From: Winogradskyella psychrotolerans RS-3
Lineage (GTDB): Bacteria > Bacteroidota > Bacteroidia > Flavobacteriales > Flavobacteriaceae
DNA: 64,000 bases
Direction of reading: 5' to 3'
NCBI RefSeq assembly: GCF_000427335.1
Contig: NZ_ATMR01000019.1
Coordinates: 22,844-86,843, forward strand
Below are positions 1 to 9,073 of the stretch, in pieces (the stretch's first letter is position 1; each line of letters begins with the position of its first letter). Below the pieces are notes generated by a model that saw only the letters and a program-made list of their open reading frames with translations, was not told the origin of the DNA and made no database searches. The position numbers and the translations under genes were made by a program.

Positions 1-26
1 AGGATGTTACTTCAACTTTTGACCAT

Positions 27-58
27 AAAAAAAGTCTTACTTAATCAGTAAGACTTTT
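27..58 (-). terminator. Rho-independent terminator after the first lipoprotein gene
   Basis: An 11-bp perfect stem (AAAAGTCTTAC at 30-40 pairs with 48-58) encloses a 7-nt loop. Read on the minus strand it is followed by seven T residues. It sits about 20 nt past the stop of the minus-strand lipoprotein gene, as expected for an intrinsic terminator. It could also stop plus-strand transcription entering from outside the window. Confidence 0.8.
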
Positions 59-78
59 ATATATATTCTAAATAGCGT

Positions 79-606
79 TTACTCCTTGTCTTCTTCTGTA
101 AAGGCAACAACAGTTGAAGACGTAGCGTCGTTTATAGAAGGTGGGCCGTTTTCGTAATATGTACCAGCAACTTCGTTAAGATTAGTAGTTTTGTAGTATT
201 TTGTTTCTCCGTTTTCTATAAAACTAATTGCACACTCAGATTGCGATAAATCAAAAGGATAATCATTCGATTTTTCGGCAATTGTAAAGGTGTAATTTGG
301 CGAATTGCTTTTTAGTATGGCAACATATTTATCGTTTTTTTGAACGAGTTTACCTTTTAGATTTCTAAAGTAAATACTATCAATTACAATATCATCACTT
401 TTATTTACCACAGGTACAAAAACATTTATTCCAGTACCTCCAACTTTAAGGCCAGCATACCATTCTTGAAAAACAATAGGTTCAACTTTAAACGTTGTGG
501 ATGATTCAAATTGAGAGGTTTCGACTTTTGAACTCGAGCACTGATAAGTGAACGAAAAGACAATAGCTAAGGCACTGACGTAGGACGCCTTTCTTAGTAG
601 ATTCAT
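79..606 (-). CDS. Hypothetical lipoprotein
   Basis: This 175-residue protein starts with a lipoprotein signal peptide: a basic N-terminus, a hydrophobic stretch at residues 7-20 and a cysteine at 23 followed by serines. It should be exported and lipid-anchored. The mature part is rich in beta-prone segments and has no motif I recognise. It is followed by a terminator and separated from the sigma-factor operon by about 165 nt, so it is probably a single-gene unit. Function unknown. Confidence 0.8.
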   Translation of the reverse strand: MNLLRKASYVSALAIVFSFTYQCSSSKVETSQFESSTTFKVEPIVFQEWYAGLKVGGTGINVFVPVVNKSDDIVIDSIYFRNLKGKLVQKNDKYVAILKSNSPNYTFTIAEKSNDYPFDLSQSECAISFIENGETKYYKTTNLNEVAGTYYENGPPSINDATSSTVVAFTEEDKE

Positions 607-770
607 TTTTAATGTAGGTTAAGGTTTGGGGTGGCAATATAGAAAAAATAATGAAATAACACCTTTTAAGGTTATAGTAATCAGATTAAAAGATATTTTT
701 TGTAAGAAATATAATATGTTTTTAATTGAATTCTTAAGTAATCATTTTGAATACGTTTTTAGACCATTAT

Positions 771-1324
771 CTATTCCATAAGTTGTTTAATACTTAATAG
801 CTCCTTTTGGATTTGCTTAAAAATTAAAACGACACCGACAGTAATAATGACAACTCCTGATACTCTAATGTAAGTATAAAACCCAATTGAAAGACTTGCT
901 TCAAAAAATGGCATAAGCATGATAAAGCCAATTATATAACATAAAAGGATTACCGGTGTGAAAATATAATGTGTTCGAAGTCTCTTTTTATAATATGTTA
1001 TAAACGTGTTTTTGAAACTCTGAGCGTCCTGAGGGTATTTAATTTGTTTTAGAGTATTGATACTCTTAAACTCTATTCCGATTCTAATAATTAATCCAGC
1101 TATCATTAAGATTAAAGCTATTGCCGCTTTAAGTTCTAAATAAGCACTTACGTAGAAAAAGAAAAAACCAATACGCCCACAGTTACACCTAATACAATGC
1201 TAGTAATTTTCTGCCCCTTTTTTAACTGGTTCGCTTTTTTAATAATTTCTTCAGTACCTTCTTTAGGGATCTGTATATCAGCCAAGTTTTCCCATTGTGA
1301 TTTTATATCTTCAAAATTTTTCAT
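771..1324 (-). pseudogene. Frameshifted membrane protein downstream of an ECF sigma factor
   Basis: The gene begins at ATG 1324, overlapping the sigma-factor stop codon as ATGA, which suggests translational coupling. The reading frame stops at 1148-1150 after 58 codons; the next frame continues without interruption to 771. One extra base in the six-base run at 1162-1167 restores a single protein of about 184 residues. It has a short charged cytosolic N-terminus and about four membrane segments in two pairs. By position it could be a membrane anti-sigma factor, but there is no recognised zinc or anti-sigma motif. The break looks like a homopolymer length error (see findings). Confidence 0.75.
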
Positions 1325-1806
1325 TGTTTAACGCATTTAGTTAATTCGTTTTTAATTCTGTGAATTCGCACCCTTATAGCCTCGTGCGTTAGACCCATAA
1401 TTTCTGCAATCTCCTTTTGTTGCAAACCTTCCAGTTCAAGCAAAATGATCGCCTTATTATCAACATTTAATTTATTAATACAAGCGTATAATTGTTTGAA
1501 TTTGTCTTCTAGATTGTTTTTAGAATCATCTAATTTACTTTCTATATGACTTGGTATCTCTGAAGAAAACATGCGTTTTTTACTATTCCGTATATGAACT
1601 AAACAGGTATTTACCGTAATTCTATAAATCCATGTAGAAAGGCTAGCGTCTTGTCTAAACGTTTTTAAGTTATCCCAAACCTTTATGAACACCTCTTGAG
1701 CCAAATCTTTAGCTTGTGGTTCGTTTCCGTTGCAATAGCCTAAGCACAACCGCATAACTTTAGGATAATTATCGTCATATATATTCTTAAATTCCACGTG
1801 TTTCAA
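1321..1806 (-). CDS. ECF-type RNA polymerase sigma factor
   Basis: This 161-residue sigma-70 family protein has region 2 at about residues 10-76, including the conserved stretch DLAQEVFIKVW, and region 4 at about 105-155 with a helix-turn-helix around QQKEIAEIMGLTHEAIRVRI. It lacks regions 1 and 3, as is typical of extracytoplasmic-function factors, and would direct RNA polymerase to a small regulon. No ATG is available: the frame is open only from shortly before 1806, so the start is TTG at 1806 or GTG three codons later. It lies 2 nt after the stop of a secreted hydrolase and overlaps the next gene by 4 nt, so the three genes form one operon. Confidence 0.92.
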   Translation of the reverse strand: MKHVEFKNIYDDNYPKVMRLCLGYCNGNEPQAKDLAQEVFIKVWDNLKTFRQDASLSTWIYRITVNTCLVHIRNSKKRMFSSEIPSHIESKLDDSKNNLEDKFKQLYACINKLNVDNKAIILLELEGLQQKEIAEIMGLTHEAIRVRIHRIKNELTKCVKQ

Positions 1807-1808
1807 TT

Positions 1809-2660
1809 CTAATTTAATTCCATTTTAATGGCTTCTAATAACCATTGTGGTTGATCATACATTATAAAATGTGCGGATTCTTCTGCAAACTTAATTTTAT
1901 AACTACCATGATTCTTGTATTGCTCTTGGTATGTTTTTTTGGCGGTTTCTAATCCATAGGGCATTACTGCAGCAAGCACTAGAAGTGGAGTCGTTATTTT
2001 TGAAATATCAGTTCTCAAATCTAGTTTTAATAAATCGGTATAGCCATAAACATAAGTTTTTCTATCGGTTTCAACGATCCAATCCTTAATAGTTTCCTTC
2101 TTAGATTCATTAAGTACCATTCCCGATGCCATTTGAGTAGCCATAGCTTCAAAATTTTCATCGCTCATGTCTAATAACTGTTTGTTGTAAGGGTCATCAT
2201 ATACAATTGTTTTACTATCGAAATTAGGCATCATAAGCGCACCTATGGAAGGCAAAGCATCTACTGTTATAATAGTCTTTAGGTCTAAAGTCTTTTCAGT
2301 TCCCAACCATAAACTTAATGCACCACCCAAACTATGACCAATTAAAGTGATTTGTTTAAGATTGTTATCAAAAATATAAGTGATTATTTCTTCTTTAATT
2401 TTTGGTAACCAAGGGGTTGCAATGGCCGGTACATCTCCAAATCCTGCCAACGTAAAAACATGACATTCATTTGTCTTAGAAAGCTCTGTAACCACATCAT
2501 CCCAGACAGCACCAGGACAGCTAAAACCAGGAAATAATAAAATAGGATCCCCCTTTCCGCTAATATTAACGTCAAAAGATGTGTGTTGCGAGTACATAAA
2601 TCCCGAAACCATAAAGGTTAGGATTAAAAGTCTGTTTTTTAAGTTTTTCATGATATTCAT
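1809..2660 (-). CDS. Secreted alpha/beta hydrolase
   Basis: This is an alpha/beta-hydrolase fold protein of 283 residues with an N-terminal signal peptide (hydrophobic residues 11-23, probable cleavage after YSQ). The oxyanion-hole region is LLFPGFSCPG at 41-50, the nucleophile elbow GHSLGG has Ser110, and the likely catalytic His264 lies in SAHFIMYDQP. It is probably an esterase or related hydrolase of the periplasm; the substrate cannot be predicted. The start could be residue 1 or Met4. It is the first gene of the operon with the ECF sigma factor, an unusual pairing that may put it under the same stress control. Confidence 0.88.
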   Translation of the reverse strand: MNIMKNLKNRLLILTFMVSGFMYSQHTSFDVNISGKGDPILLFPGFSCPGAVWDDVVTELSKTNECHVFTLAGFGDVPAIATPWLPKIKEEIITYIFDNNLKQITLIGHSLGGALSLWLGTEKTLDLKTIITVDALPSIGALMMPNFDSKTIVYDDPYNKQLLDMSDENFEAMATQMASGMVLNESKKETIKDWIVETDRKTYVYGYTDLLKLDLRTDISKITTPLLVLAAVMPYGLETAKKTYQEQYKNHGSYKIKFAEESAHFIMYDQPQWLLEAIKMELN

Positions 2661-2716
2661 TTTTAATTCGATTTTCCTTTTAGATACAAAATCTTAAAAA
2701 TGTTACATGACGGCAT

Positions 2717-2747
2717 AAAAAAACCTAACTATTTAAAGTTAGGTTTT
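2717..2747 (-). terminator. Terminator of the ATP synthase operon
   Basis: A 10-bp stem (2720-2729 with 2738-2747, AAAACCTAAC) has an 8-nt loop and seven T residues on the minus strand. It lies about 45 nt past the atpG stop, with no other gene between, and ends the atp transcript. Confidence 0.8.
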
Positions 2748-2754
2748 AGATGTT

Positions 2755-2785
2755 ATTGAGATTCTTCACTTTCGTTCAGAATGAC
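2755..2785. repeat. Short dispersed intergenic repeat, candidate
   Basis: This stretch has the imperfect symmetry ATTCT..CACTTTCGTT..AGAAT and resembles short intergenic elements seen many times in flavobacterial genomes. A related stretch lies at 3660-3694 between atpG and atpA. Only a genome-wide copy count can confirm it. Confidence 0.4.
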
Positions 2786-2790
2786 AAATA

Positions 2791-3651
2791 TTAGTTATTT
2801 AAAGCTTCAGCTCCACCAACAATCTCTAAGATCTCGTTAGTAATTGCTGCTTGTCTTGCTTTGTTGTAAGTTAATTTAAGTTGATCTCTTAACTCCGTTG
2901 CGTTATCTGTTGCTTTATGCATTGCTGTCATACGTGCACCATGCTCTGAAGCGAAAGAATCTCTAATACCTTTGTATAATTGTGTCTTTAAAGACTTCGG
3001 TATTAATTCTTCAATAATTTCTATCTTAGAGGGTTCAAAAACGTAATCTAAATTAACGTTATCATCACCTTCAATAGGCACAATTGGTAAAAACTGTTCC
3101 GTCATTACAATTTGTGTCGCTGCGTTTTTAAAGTGATTGTAAACTATTTCAATCTTATCAAATTCTCCAGCTACAAATTTTTCCATTAACATTTCTGCTA
3201 TTTCAGAAACATTATCAAACGTTAAGTCTTCATACAAATCACTTTTATTTGCAATAACTTTATTCGTTTTTTTGAAGGCATCATTTGCCTTCTTTCCTAT
3301 TGCTAAATAAGAAACATCTTTGCCTGCATAAGTACCATTAGTAAGCCTAGTTACCTGCTTAATGATATTAGAATTAAATGCACCAGCCAAACCTCTATTA
3401 GAGGTTACAACAACTAAAAGTACGTTTTCTACTTCGCGTTGAACAGAATATTTACTTCCAGAATCTTCATCTAAAGTTGCACTCAAACTCTGAAGCAATT
3501 CCGTTAACTTATTAGAATAAGGACGCATTGCTGTAATAGCATCTTGGGCTTTCTTTAACTTAGCAGCAGATACCATTTTCATGGCACTAGTAATCTGCAT
3601 CGTTGATGATACCGATGATATTCTGTTTCTAATTTCCTTTAAATTCGCCAT
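2791..3651 (-). CDS. atpG: F1F0 ATP synthase subunit gamma
   Basis: This is the 286-residue central rotor shaft of F1. The N-terminus MANLKEIRNRISSV and the C-terminal helix around KATDNATELRDQL and NKARQAAITNEILEIVGGAEA are both typical and pair as the long antiparallel coiled coil inside the alpha/beta hexamer. Full length. It is the last gene of the atpB-E-F-H-A-G group and is followed by a terminator. As is common in this phylum, atpD and atpC are not downstream. A seven-T run inside it (3267-3273) is in frame, showing that runs of seven are not always broken in this sequence. Confidence 0.98.
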   Translation of the reverse strand: MANLKEIRNRISSVSSTMQITSAMKMVSAAKLKKAQDAITAMRPYSNKLTELLQSLSATLDEDSGSKYSVQREVENVLLVVVTSNRGLAGAFNSNIIKQVTRLTNGTYAGKDVSYLAIGKKANDAFKKTNKVIANKSDLYEDLTFDNVSEIAEMLMEKFVAGEFDKIEIVYNHFKNAATQIVMTEQFLPIVPIEGDDNVNLDYVFEPSKIEIIEELIPKSLKTQLYKGIRDSFASEHGARMTAMHKATDNATELRDQLKLTYNKARQAAITNEILEIVGGAEALNN

Positions 3652-3756
3652 TCTTTATATGATAAAGACTCCTTGCATAGGCTCAGAGTGACATTAGTTT
3701 AATAATTAAAATTTAGAGTTATGAATACGCTTACTCATAACTCTAAACTTATAACT

Positions 3757-5337
3757 TTATGATCGATACTTAGCTGAAAGATCCTTAGCTACACTTGTAA
3801 GTGTATCAATAACCTCATCAGTTAATTTACCTGCTTTAAGTAAATCTAGAGTATCTCTATGCTTTGCATTTAAGAACTCTAAATAATCGCGTTCAAATTC
3901 TTTTACTTTCTCAACAGGAACATCTTTTAACAAGTTCTTAGAACCCGCATAAATGATAGCTACTTGATCTTCTACTTTGAAAGGATCGTTTTGTGCCTGC
4001 TTTAAGATTTCAACGTTACGCTTACCTTTGTTAATTACGTTTAAAGTAACGGCATCTAAATCGGATCCAAACTTAGCAAATGCTTCTAATTCACGGTACT
4101 GAGCTTGATCTAATTTTAATGTACCAGATACTTTTTTCATAGATTTAATCTGAGCATTACCACCAACACGAGATACAGAAATACCTACGTTAATTGCTGG
4201 ACGAACACCAGAGTTAAATAAATCACCATCTAAGAAAATCTGACCATCTGTAATAGAAATCACGTTAGTTGGGATATATGCTGAAACGTCACCTGCTTGT
4301 GTTTCAATAATTGGTAATGCTGTTAATGAACCACCACCTTTAACCATCGGTTTTAAAACATCTGGAAGGTCATTCATTTCTTTAGCAATAGCATCATTAT
4401 TAATGATTTTTGCAGAACGCTCTAATAATCTTGAGTGTAAATAAAATACATCACCAGGATAGGCCTCACGTCCTGGAGGACGTCTTAATAATAAAGATAC
4501 CTCACGGTAAGCAACAGCTTGTTTTGATAAATCATCAAATACAATTAAAGCTGGTCTACCAGTATCTCTAAAATACTCACCAATAGATGCTCCTGTAAAA
4601 GGCGCATAAACTTGCATTGCAGCAGGATCTGATGCATTTGCAGCTACTATTGTTGTGTAAGCTAAAGCACCTTTTTCTTCTAAAGTCTTAGCAATTAAAG
4701 CTACAGTAGAAGCCTTTTGGCCAATAGCAACATATATACAATATACAGGTTCACCTGCATCGTAAAATTCTTTTTGATTTAAGATCGCATCGATACAAAC
4801 AGCTGTCTTACCAGTCTGTCTATCGCCAATTACCAACTCACGCTGACCTCTACCAACTGGGATCATAGCATCAATAGCTTTAATACCTGTTTGTAACGGC
4901 TCAGTTACTGGCTCTCTGTAGATAACACCTGGTGCTTTACGCTCTAAAGGCATCTCATAAGTTGTTCCAGCTATTGGTCCTTTACCATCAATTGGGTTCC
5001 CTAAAGTATCAACCACACGGCCAACAATACCTTCACCTACTTTTACAGATGCGATACGTTCCGTACGTTTAACTGTAGAACCTTCTTTAATACCTACTGA
5101 AGTTCCTAGCAATACAATACCTACATTATCTTCTTCAAGGTTAAGTACGATTCCTTCTGCACCACCATCAAATTCAACTAATTCGCCATATTGCACATTA
5201 GCTAATCCGTAAGCACGTACAATACCATCACCTACAGTTAATACTGTTCCTACTTCGTCTAATGAAGCACCTGCTTCAAAACCTGAAAGTTGTTGTTTTA
5301 AGATTGCTGATATCTCAGCTGGTTTTACTTCTGCCAT
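3757..5337 (-). CDS. atpA: F1F0 ATP synthase subunit alpha
   Basis: This 526-residue non-catalytic nucleotide-binding subunit of F1 has Walker A GDRQTGKT at 171-178, the N-terminal beta-barrel at about 25-95 and the helical C-terminal domain. Other conserved stretches include the region [20 protein letters not shown]. It forms the hexamer with beta and contacts delta at its N-terminus. Full length. It follows atpH by 55 nt; that gap holds a short TTTAGCTTTTAGC-like microrepeat. The 105 nt before atpG carry another short repeat. Confidence 0.99.
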   Translation of the reverse strand: MAEVKPAEISAILKQQLSGFEAGASLDEVGTVLTVGDGIVRAYGLANVQYGELVEFDGGAEGIVLNLEEDNVGIVLLGTSVGIKEGSTVKRTERIASVKVGEGIVGRVVDTLGNPIDGKGPIAGTTYEMPLERKAPGVIYREPVTEPLQTGIKAIDAMIPVGRGQRELVIGDRQTGKTAVCIDAILNQKEFYDAGEPVYCIYVAIGQKASTVALIAKTLEEKGALAYTTIVAANASDPAAMQVYAPFTGASIGEYFRDTGRPALIVFDDLSKQAVAYREVSLLLRRPPGREAYPGDVFYLHSRLLERSAKIINNDAIAKEMNDLPDVLKPMVKGGGSLTALPIIETQAGDVSAYIPTNVISITDGQIFLDGDLFNSGVRPAINVGISVSRVGGNAQIKSMKKVSGTLKLDQAQYRELEAFAKFGSDLDAVTLNVINKGKRNVEILKQAQNDPFKVEDQVAIIYAGSKNLLKDVPVEKVKEFERDYLEFLNAKHRDTLDLLKAGKLTDEVIDTLTSVAKDLSAKYRS

Positions 5338-5392
5338 CTCTTTTAGTCTTTAGCTTTTAGCTGTTAGCCTTTAGGGCTTATCTAAAACTATA

Positions 5393-5929
5393 TTAATTTA
5401 GTGTAAATTCTCTTTTTAATTTATCAAGTTTGTTTGAAATACTAGCATTATACTGAATATCACCAACTCTTAATATGAAACCACCTAAAATGCTTTCATC
5501 TATAATATTTTCTACTTCTGCGTCTTTTCCTGTAAGTTCTTTAACCTTAGCTAATACTTTAGTTTTTAAATCTTCAGTAAGTGGAATTGCCGTTGTAACG
5601 GTTGCTACTTGGCTACCTCTTAACTCATCATATAAATGAACATAACTTAAAGCTACATCATTTAGTAATGGTAACCTTTTGTTAGTGATTAAAGTATCGA
5701 ATAAGTTAGTCGTTGCCACATTCGCATCTTTGAATACAGCTAATAATACCGCTTTTTTATCCGAAGATCTTACAACAGGACTTTGAAGCATCTGATTTAA
5801 ATCTTCACTCTCAGCGATGGCTTTAGCGATTGATTTCATATCACTATTTACCACCTCAGCAGATTTTTGATCTGTTGCTAAGCTTAAAACCGCTTTAGCA
5901 TATCGTATTGCCGCTCTTGATCCTGACAT
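5393..5929 (-). CDS. atpH: F1F0 ATP synthase subunit delta
   Basis: This peripheral-stalk subunit (OSCP family, 178 residues) ties the alpha N-termini to the b subunit. The N-terminal stretch SRAAIRYAKAVLSLA and the C-terminal ESILGGFILRVGDIQYNASI are family hallmarks. Full length. It lies 6 nt after the atpF stop, so it is in the same transcript and perhaps translationally coupled. Confidence 0.97.
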   Translation of the reverse strand: MSGSRAAIRYAKAVLSLATDQKSAEVVNSDMKSIAKAIAESEDLNQMLQSPVVRSSDKKAVLLAVFKDANVATTNLFDTLITNKRLPLLNDVALSYVHLYDELRGSQVATVTTAIPLTEDLKTKVLAKVKELTGKDAEVENIIDESILGGFILRVGDIQYNASISNKLDKLKREFTLN

Positions 5930-5935
5930 CTCTTA

Positions 5936-6436
5936 CTAGTTTAAAGTTGCTTCTGCTAACATAGACTCAACTAATTCTAGTTGTTTGTCTTTGTTAGATA
6001 ATTCGTTACGCACTACTTTTTCAGCGATTTCTATAGATAAACCTGCAACATGACTTTTTAATTCTGCCATAGCTGCTTTCTTTTCACTAGTAATAGCTTC
6101 TTGTGCTTGTGCAATCATTTTATTTGCTTGCGTTTTAGCTTCCGCTTCAGCATCTGCAATCATTTTGCTTTTAAGCTCACGAGCTTCTTTAAGCATTGAT
6201 TCTCTTTCTAATCTTGCTTCTTGCAATAATCTTTGATTATCTGCTTGAAGGTTTGCCATTTCACGTTTCGCTTTTTCAGCTGCGTCTAAAGCACTTTGAA
6301 TACCTTCTTCTCTTTCATGTAATGACGTAAGAATTGGTTTCCATGCAAACTTCACCATTAACGCTATTAATGCCAACAACAATATTGTTGATACTACAAA
6401 TAATCCTGGTGAAAAATCGTTTAATAATGTTTCCAT
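5936..6436 (-). CDS. atpF: F1F0 ATP synthase subunit b
   Basis: This peripheral stalk protein of 166 residues has one N-terminal membrane helix (about residues 10-30) followed by a long charged, alanine-rich helix (about 38-150) that dimerises as a right-handed coiled coil. It links the membrane a subunit to delta. Only one b gene is seen, so a homodimer is expected. It is 96 nt after atpE, with a stem-loop in the gap. Confidence 0.97.
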   Translation of the reverse strand: METLLNDFSPGLFVVSTILLLALIALMVKFAWKPILTSLHEREEGIQSALDAAEKAKREMANLQADNQRLLQEARLERESMLKEARELKSKMIADAEAEAKTQANKMIAQAQEAITSEKKAAMAELKSHVAGLSIEIAEKVVRNELSNKDKQLELVESMLAEATLN

Positions 6437-6473
6437 CCTATTAACTAATTAGGTGTTATTCTTTTTTAATTTA

Positions 6474-6514
6474 AAAACACGTCCTGCAACCAACCGTTAC
6501 AGGATAGTGTTTTT
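6474..6514 (-). other. Stem-loop between atpE and atpF
   Basis: AAAACAC plus TCCTG (6474-6486) pairs with CAGGA plus GTGTTTT (6500-6514), with a small internal bulge. It sits just after the atpE stop inside the operon. It may act as a partial terminator or protect the atpE 3' end and so favour the higher dosage the c subunit needs. That role is inference; the hairpin is visible. Confidence 0.5.
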
Positions 6515-6532
6515 GTAAATTTGATTTGGTTC

Positions 6533-6751
<219 letters not shown>

Positions 6752-6771
6752 TTAAATTAAAAAAATTCTTA

Positions 6772-7944
6772 TTAAATAAAATCTCCTCTAACGTCCTCTA
6801 CGTCCGATGAAATTTCATGATCATGATCGTGTTCATGATCGTGTTCTGCTACAGCCATACCAATAAATAAAGCTGACAACATTGTAAAAATATACGCTTG
6901 TAAAAACGCTACTAATAATTCGATTAATAAAAGGAAAAATGATAATACAAATGATAAGCTTGTTGCACCAACAACACCTAAAGATTCTTTAAGCGTAAAC
7001 ATAATAGCAATTAAACTCATTAATACAATGTGTCCTGCAGAAATGTTTGCAAACAAACGCACTAATAATGAGAATGGCTTAATAATAAAAGCACCTACCA
7101 ATTCAATTACAGCTAATATTGGCTTAACGAATATTGGGACACCTGGCATCCATAAAATATGCATCCAGTAATCTTTATTACCACTTATAGTATAAATAAT
7201 TAAAGTAAATATAGCTAAACATGCTGTTACTGCTAATTGACCTGTAACATTAAAACCTAAAGGTGTTAAGCCTGCCATGTTTAAAATCCATATAAAGAAA
7301 AATACGGTTAAAAGATACCCTGTAAACCTACGGTAGTGCTTTTCTCCAATATTTGGTCTTGCAATTTCGTCTCTTACGTAAAGCACTAATGGCTCTAGTA
7401 TACGGCCAAAACCTGTTGGGATTTGTTTTTTCTTATATTGTTTCGCTAATCTAGAGAACCAAAATAACATTAAAAGACCAATTAATAAGATCCCAACGAC
7501 ACTTTTAGTAATTGAAAAATCTAAAACCTTGGTACCATTAGTTGCATGATGATCAGCATCAAAACTAACAGCCGTGGCTCCTTTTTCTAATTCGTAAATT
7601 TTTGAGTGAATCTTTGTAAACTTAAGACCGTCTTTTTCAACAATAACTTGTCCGTTATCATCATGGTGAAACTCCGAAGACATAAACGTCACTAATCCTT
7701 CAGAAGACCAAAGAATTACAGGTAACGCCACACCAAAATGTTTACGCTCTCCAGAATCATCTGTATACGAAAACAAATTAAAATCGTGAGAGTCTTTTAG
7801 GTGGTGAACTATATATTCCTCTACCTGTTGTTTACCAGAAACTTGACCTCCATCTCCGCCAGCGTTGAACGCTGAAATAGACGATGGTAAAAACATCAAA
7901 ACTGCTAATACTAAAAACTTAAAACTGTGCTGAACTATCTTCAT
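6772..7944 (-). CDS. atpB: F1F0 ATP synthase subunit a
   Basis: This membrane stator subunit with the two proton half-channels has its essential arginine in RLFANISAGH. I start it at ATG 7944 (390 residues) rather than the open TTG at 7995, because a good promoter covers 7983-8011 and the protein then begins with a clear signal peptide (MKIVQHSFKFLVLAVLMFL). A periplasmic domain of roughly 130 residues precedes the membrane part, a lineage feature. The C-terminus is unusual: a histidine/aspartate-rich stretch EHDHEHDHDHE that looks able to bind metal. First gene of the core atp transcript. Confidence 0.96.
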   Translation of the reverse strand: MKIVQHSFKFLVLAVLMFLPSSISAFNAGGDGGQVSGKQQVEEYIVHHLKDSHDFNLFSYTDDSGERKHFGVALPVILWSSEGLVTFMSSEFHHDDNGQVIVEKDGLKFTKIHSKIYELEKGATAVSFDADHHATNGTKVLDFSITKSVVGILLIGLLMLFWFSRLAKQYKKKQIPTGFGRILEPLVLYVRDEIARPNIGEKHYRRFTGYLLTVFFFIWILNMAGLTPLGFNVTGQLAVTACLAIFTLIIYTISGNKDYWMHILWMPGVPIFVKPILAVIELVGAFIIKPFSLLVRLFANISAGHIVLMSLIAIMFTLKESLGVVGATSLSFVLSFFLLLIELLVAFLQAYIFTMLSALFIGMAVAEHDHEHDHDHEISSDVEDVRGDFI

Positions 7945-7982
7945 TCTAATAAAATAAAAAAAACCTCTTCTCAAATTCCGTG

Positions 7983-8011
7983 CAAAAGTACGCAATTTAT
8001 TAAAATAACAA
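7983..8011 (-). promoter_or_regulatory. Promoter of atpB operon
   Basis: On the minus strand a TTG at 8011-8009 is followed after 18 nt by TACTTTTG at 7990-7983, matching the Bacteroidota consensus TTG-N(17-23)-TAnnTTTG. It lies 38 nt before ATG 7944 and gives the core ATP synthase genes a promoter separate from that of porW. Confidence 0.75.
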
Positions 8012-8025
8012 TATGTTTTTTGAGT

Positions 8026-8424
8026 CTAATATTTAAACCCCATTTTAGATATAATTTTAACCACAAAAAACACCTCCATTCCTAGAAACAAGAGTAATGG
8101 AATTAAAATGTTCAATTCTTCGGTAGTATTTAAAACCTCAATATTAAAAACAGAATCTTTAAACGCTACATAAAATAGCACCCCTTTTATAAAAAGGGTA
8201 GGTAAATAGATAAATCCGAGTTGAGTCTCTAAACTTTTAATTAGGGAAAAAAATTGAAAATGAACACATATCATCAATGATGCCACAGCAAAAAAGATAT
8301 TAGTATCCCAAAGACTAAACCGGACAGAACTATTAAGTGTACTCAAAATATAATCTTGTGAAAAATGAATAACCAAAAATAATATTGAAAATGACACTAT
8401 ATATATAGCAAGAGATTTAATCAT
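8026..8424 (-). CDS. DUF6168-like four-helix membrane protein
   Basis: This 132-residue protein has four predicted membrane helices (about 5-25, 42-64, 74-92, 105-125). Its place between atpZ and atpB is where small assembly proteins such as AtpI are encoded, and I assign it to the flavobacterial DUF6168 group from memory of that context. It overlaps atpZ by 8 nt, so the two are co-translated. A role in c-ring or F0 assembly is inference only. Confidence 0.75.
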   Translation of the reverse strand: MIKSLAIYIVSFSILFLVIHFSQDYILSTLNSSVRFSLWDTNIFFAVASLMICVHFQFFSLIKSLETQLGFIYLPTLFIKGVLFYVAFKDSVFNIEVLNTTEELNILIPLLLFLGMEVFFVVKIISKMGFKY

Positions 8425-8671
8425 CTTCTTTAGACATTTTTAAAACTTGAGAAATCACCAAATACATTGAAACAAAAATTGAAAGTAGTGTTATGGTCGT
8501 TTCCAAATAATCTGTACTAAACTTGGTATCTAACCATTGCCCTAAATAATTACCAAGAAAAATGGTGCCTCCCATTTGAAACGCAACAGACGTAAACCTA
8601 ATAAACTTATTAGGGCCTTTATTTGCTTTGGACACTTTGAGCTTGTGTAGATTGGGCATTAACAGGCTCAT
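8417..8671 (-). CDS. atpZ: AtpZ/AtpI family protein
   Basis: This small protein (up to 84 residues) has two membrane helices (about 29-47 and 58-78) and the family stretch GGTIFLGNYLGQWLDTKF. AtpZ/AtpI proteins aid ring assembly or cation transport of F0. ATG codons occur at 8671 and 8659; either way the start lies inside the 3' end of the bactofilin gene, a 41-53 nt overlap in another frame. A GTG at 8635 would reduce the overlap to 17 nt. Confidence 0.85.
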   Translation of the reverse strand: MSLLMPNLHKLKVSKANKGPNKFIRFTSVAFQMGGTIFLGNYLGQWLDTKFSTDYLETTITLLSIFVSMYLVISQVLKMSKEDD

Positions 8672-9014
8672 TAGACAGTGATTTAACCGTCCCTTTCATA
8701 CTACATGTAGCATTGAATGTCGCACCAGGCTCAACAGCCAACTTATTAATATGCACTTCCCCTTCAATATGAGCTGTAGCCTTTAAAGATAATGTACCAG
8801 ACAGAATAAGCTTTCCTGAAAATTTACCTTCAAAATCCGCATTTTCACCTTGTAAAGTTCCTTTAATATAACCCGATTTACCGACCACTATTTTGCCCGA
8901 AGTTTTAACGTTACCTTCTATTGTACCGTCAATTCTAAATGGCCCTTGGCTAGCTATGTCACCTACAATTTTAGTGCCTTGTGCTATAATATTTTGTTGT
9001 GTCGTTGCTTCCAT
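8619..9014 (-). CDS. Bactofilin family polymer-forming protein
   Basis: This 131-residue protein has a central run of short beta repeats (about 12-105) with the pattern G.I.G.....G.I.I...G.I.G, which folds as a right-handed beta-helix. Bactofilins polymerise without nucleotide and act as scaffolds at the membrane or envelope. The C-terminus is a Gln/Ser-rich tail, and its last codons also encode the start of atpZ. It lies between porW and atpZ, with 59 nt to porW. Confidence 0.92.
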   Translation of the reverse strand: MEATTQQNIIAQGTKIVGDIASQGPFRIDGTIEGNVKTSGKIVVGKSGYIKGTLQGENADFEGKFSGKLILSGTLSLKATAHIEGEVHINKLAVEPGATFNATCSMKGTVKSLSNEPVNAQSTQAQSVQSK

Positions 9015-9073
9015 AGTTGATTGGTCTTTTGTTTTTTTCTGTCTGGAGAAAACATAATGATCTGATTTTTAAA

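Noticed and set aside
1794..1802. CACGTG near the sigma factor start as a third parS
   Set aside because: Flanks read TTC-CACGTG-TTTC and do not form the outer palindrome.
7945..7995. Longer atpB start at TTG 7995
   Set aside because: The extra residues are encoded by the promoter; the signal peptide begins at ATG 7944.
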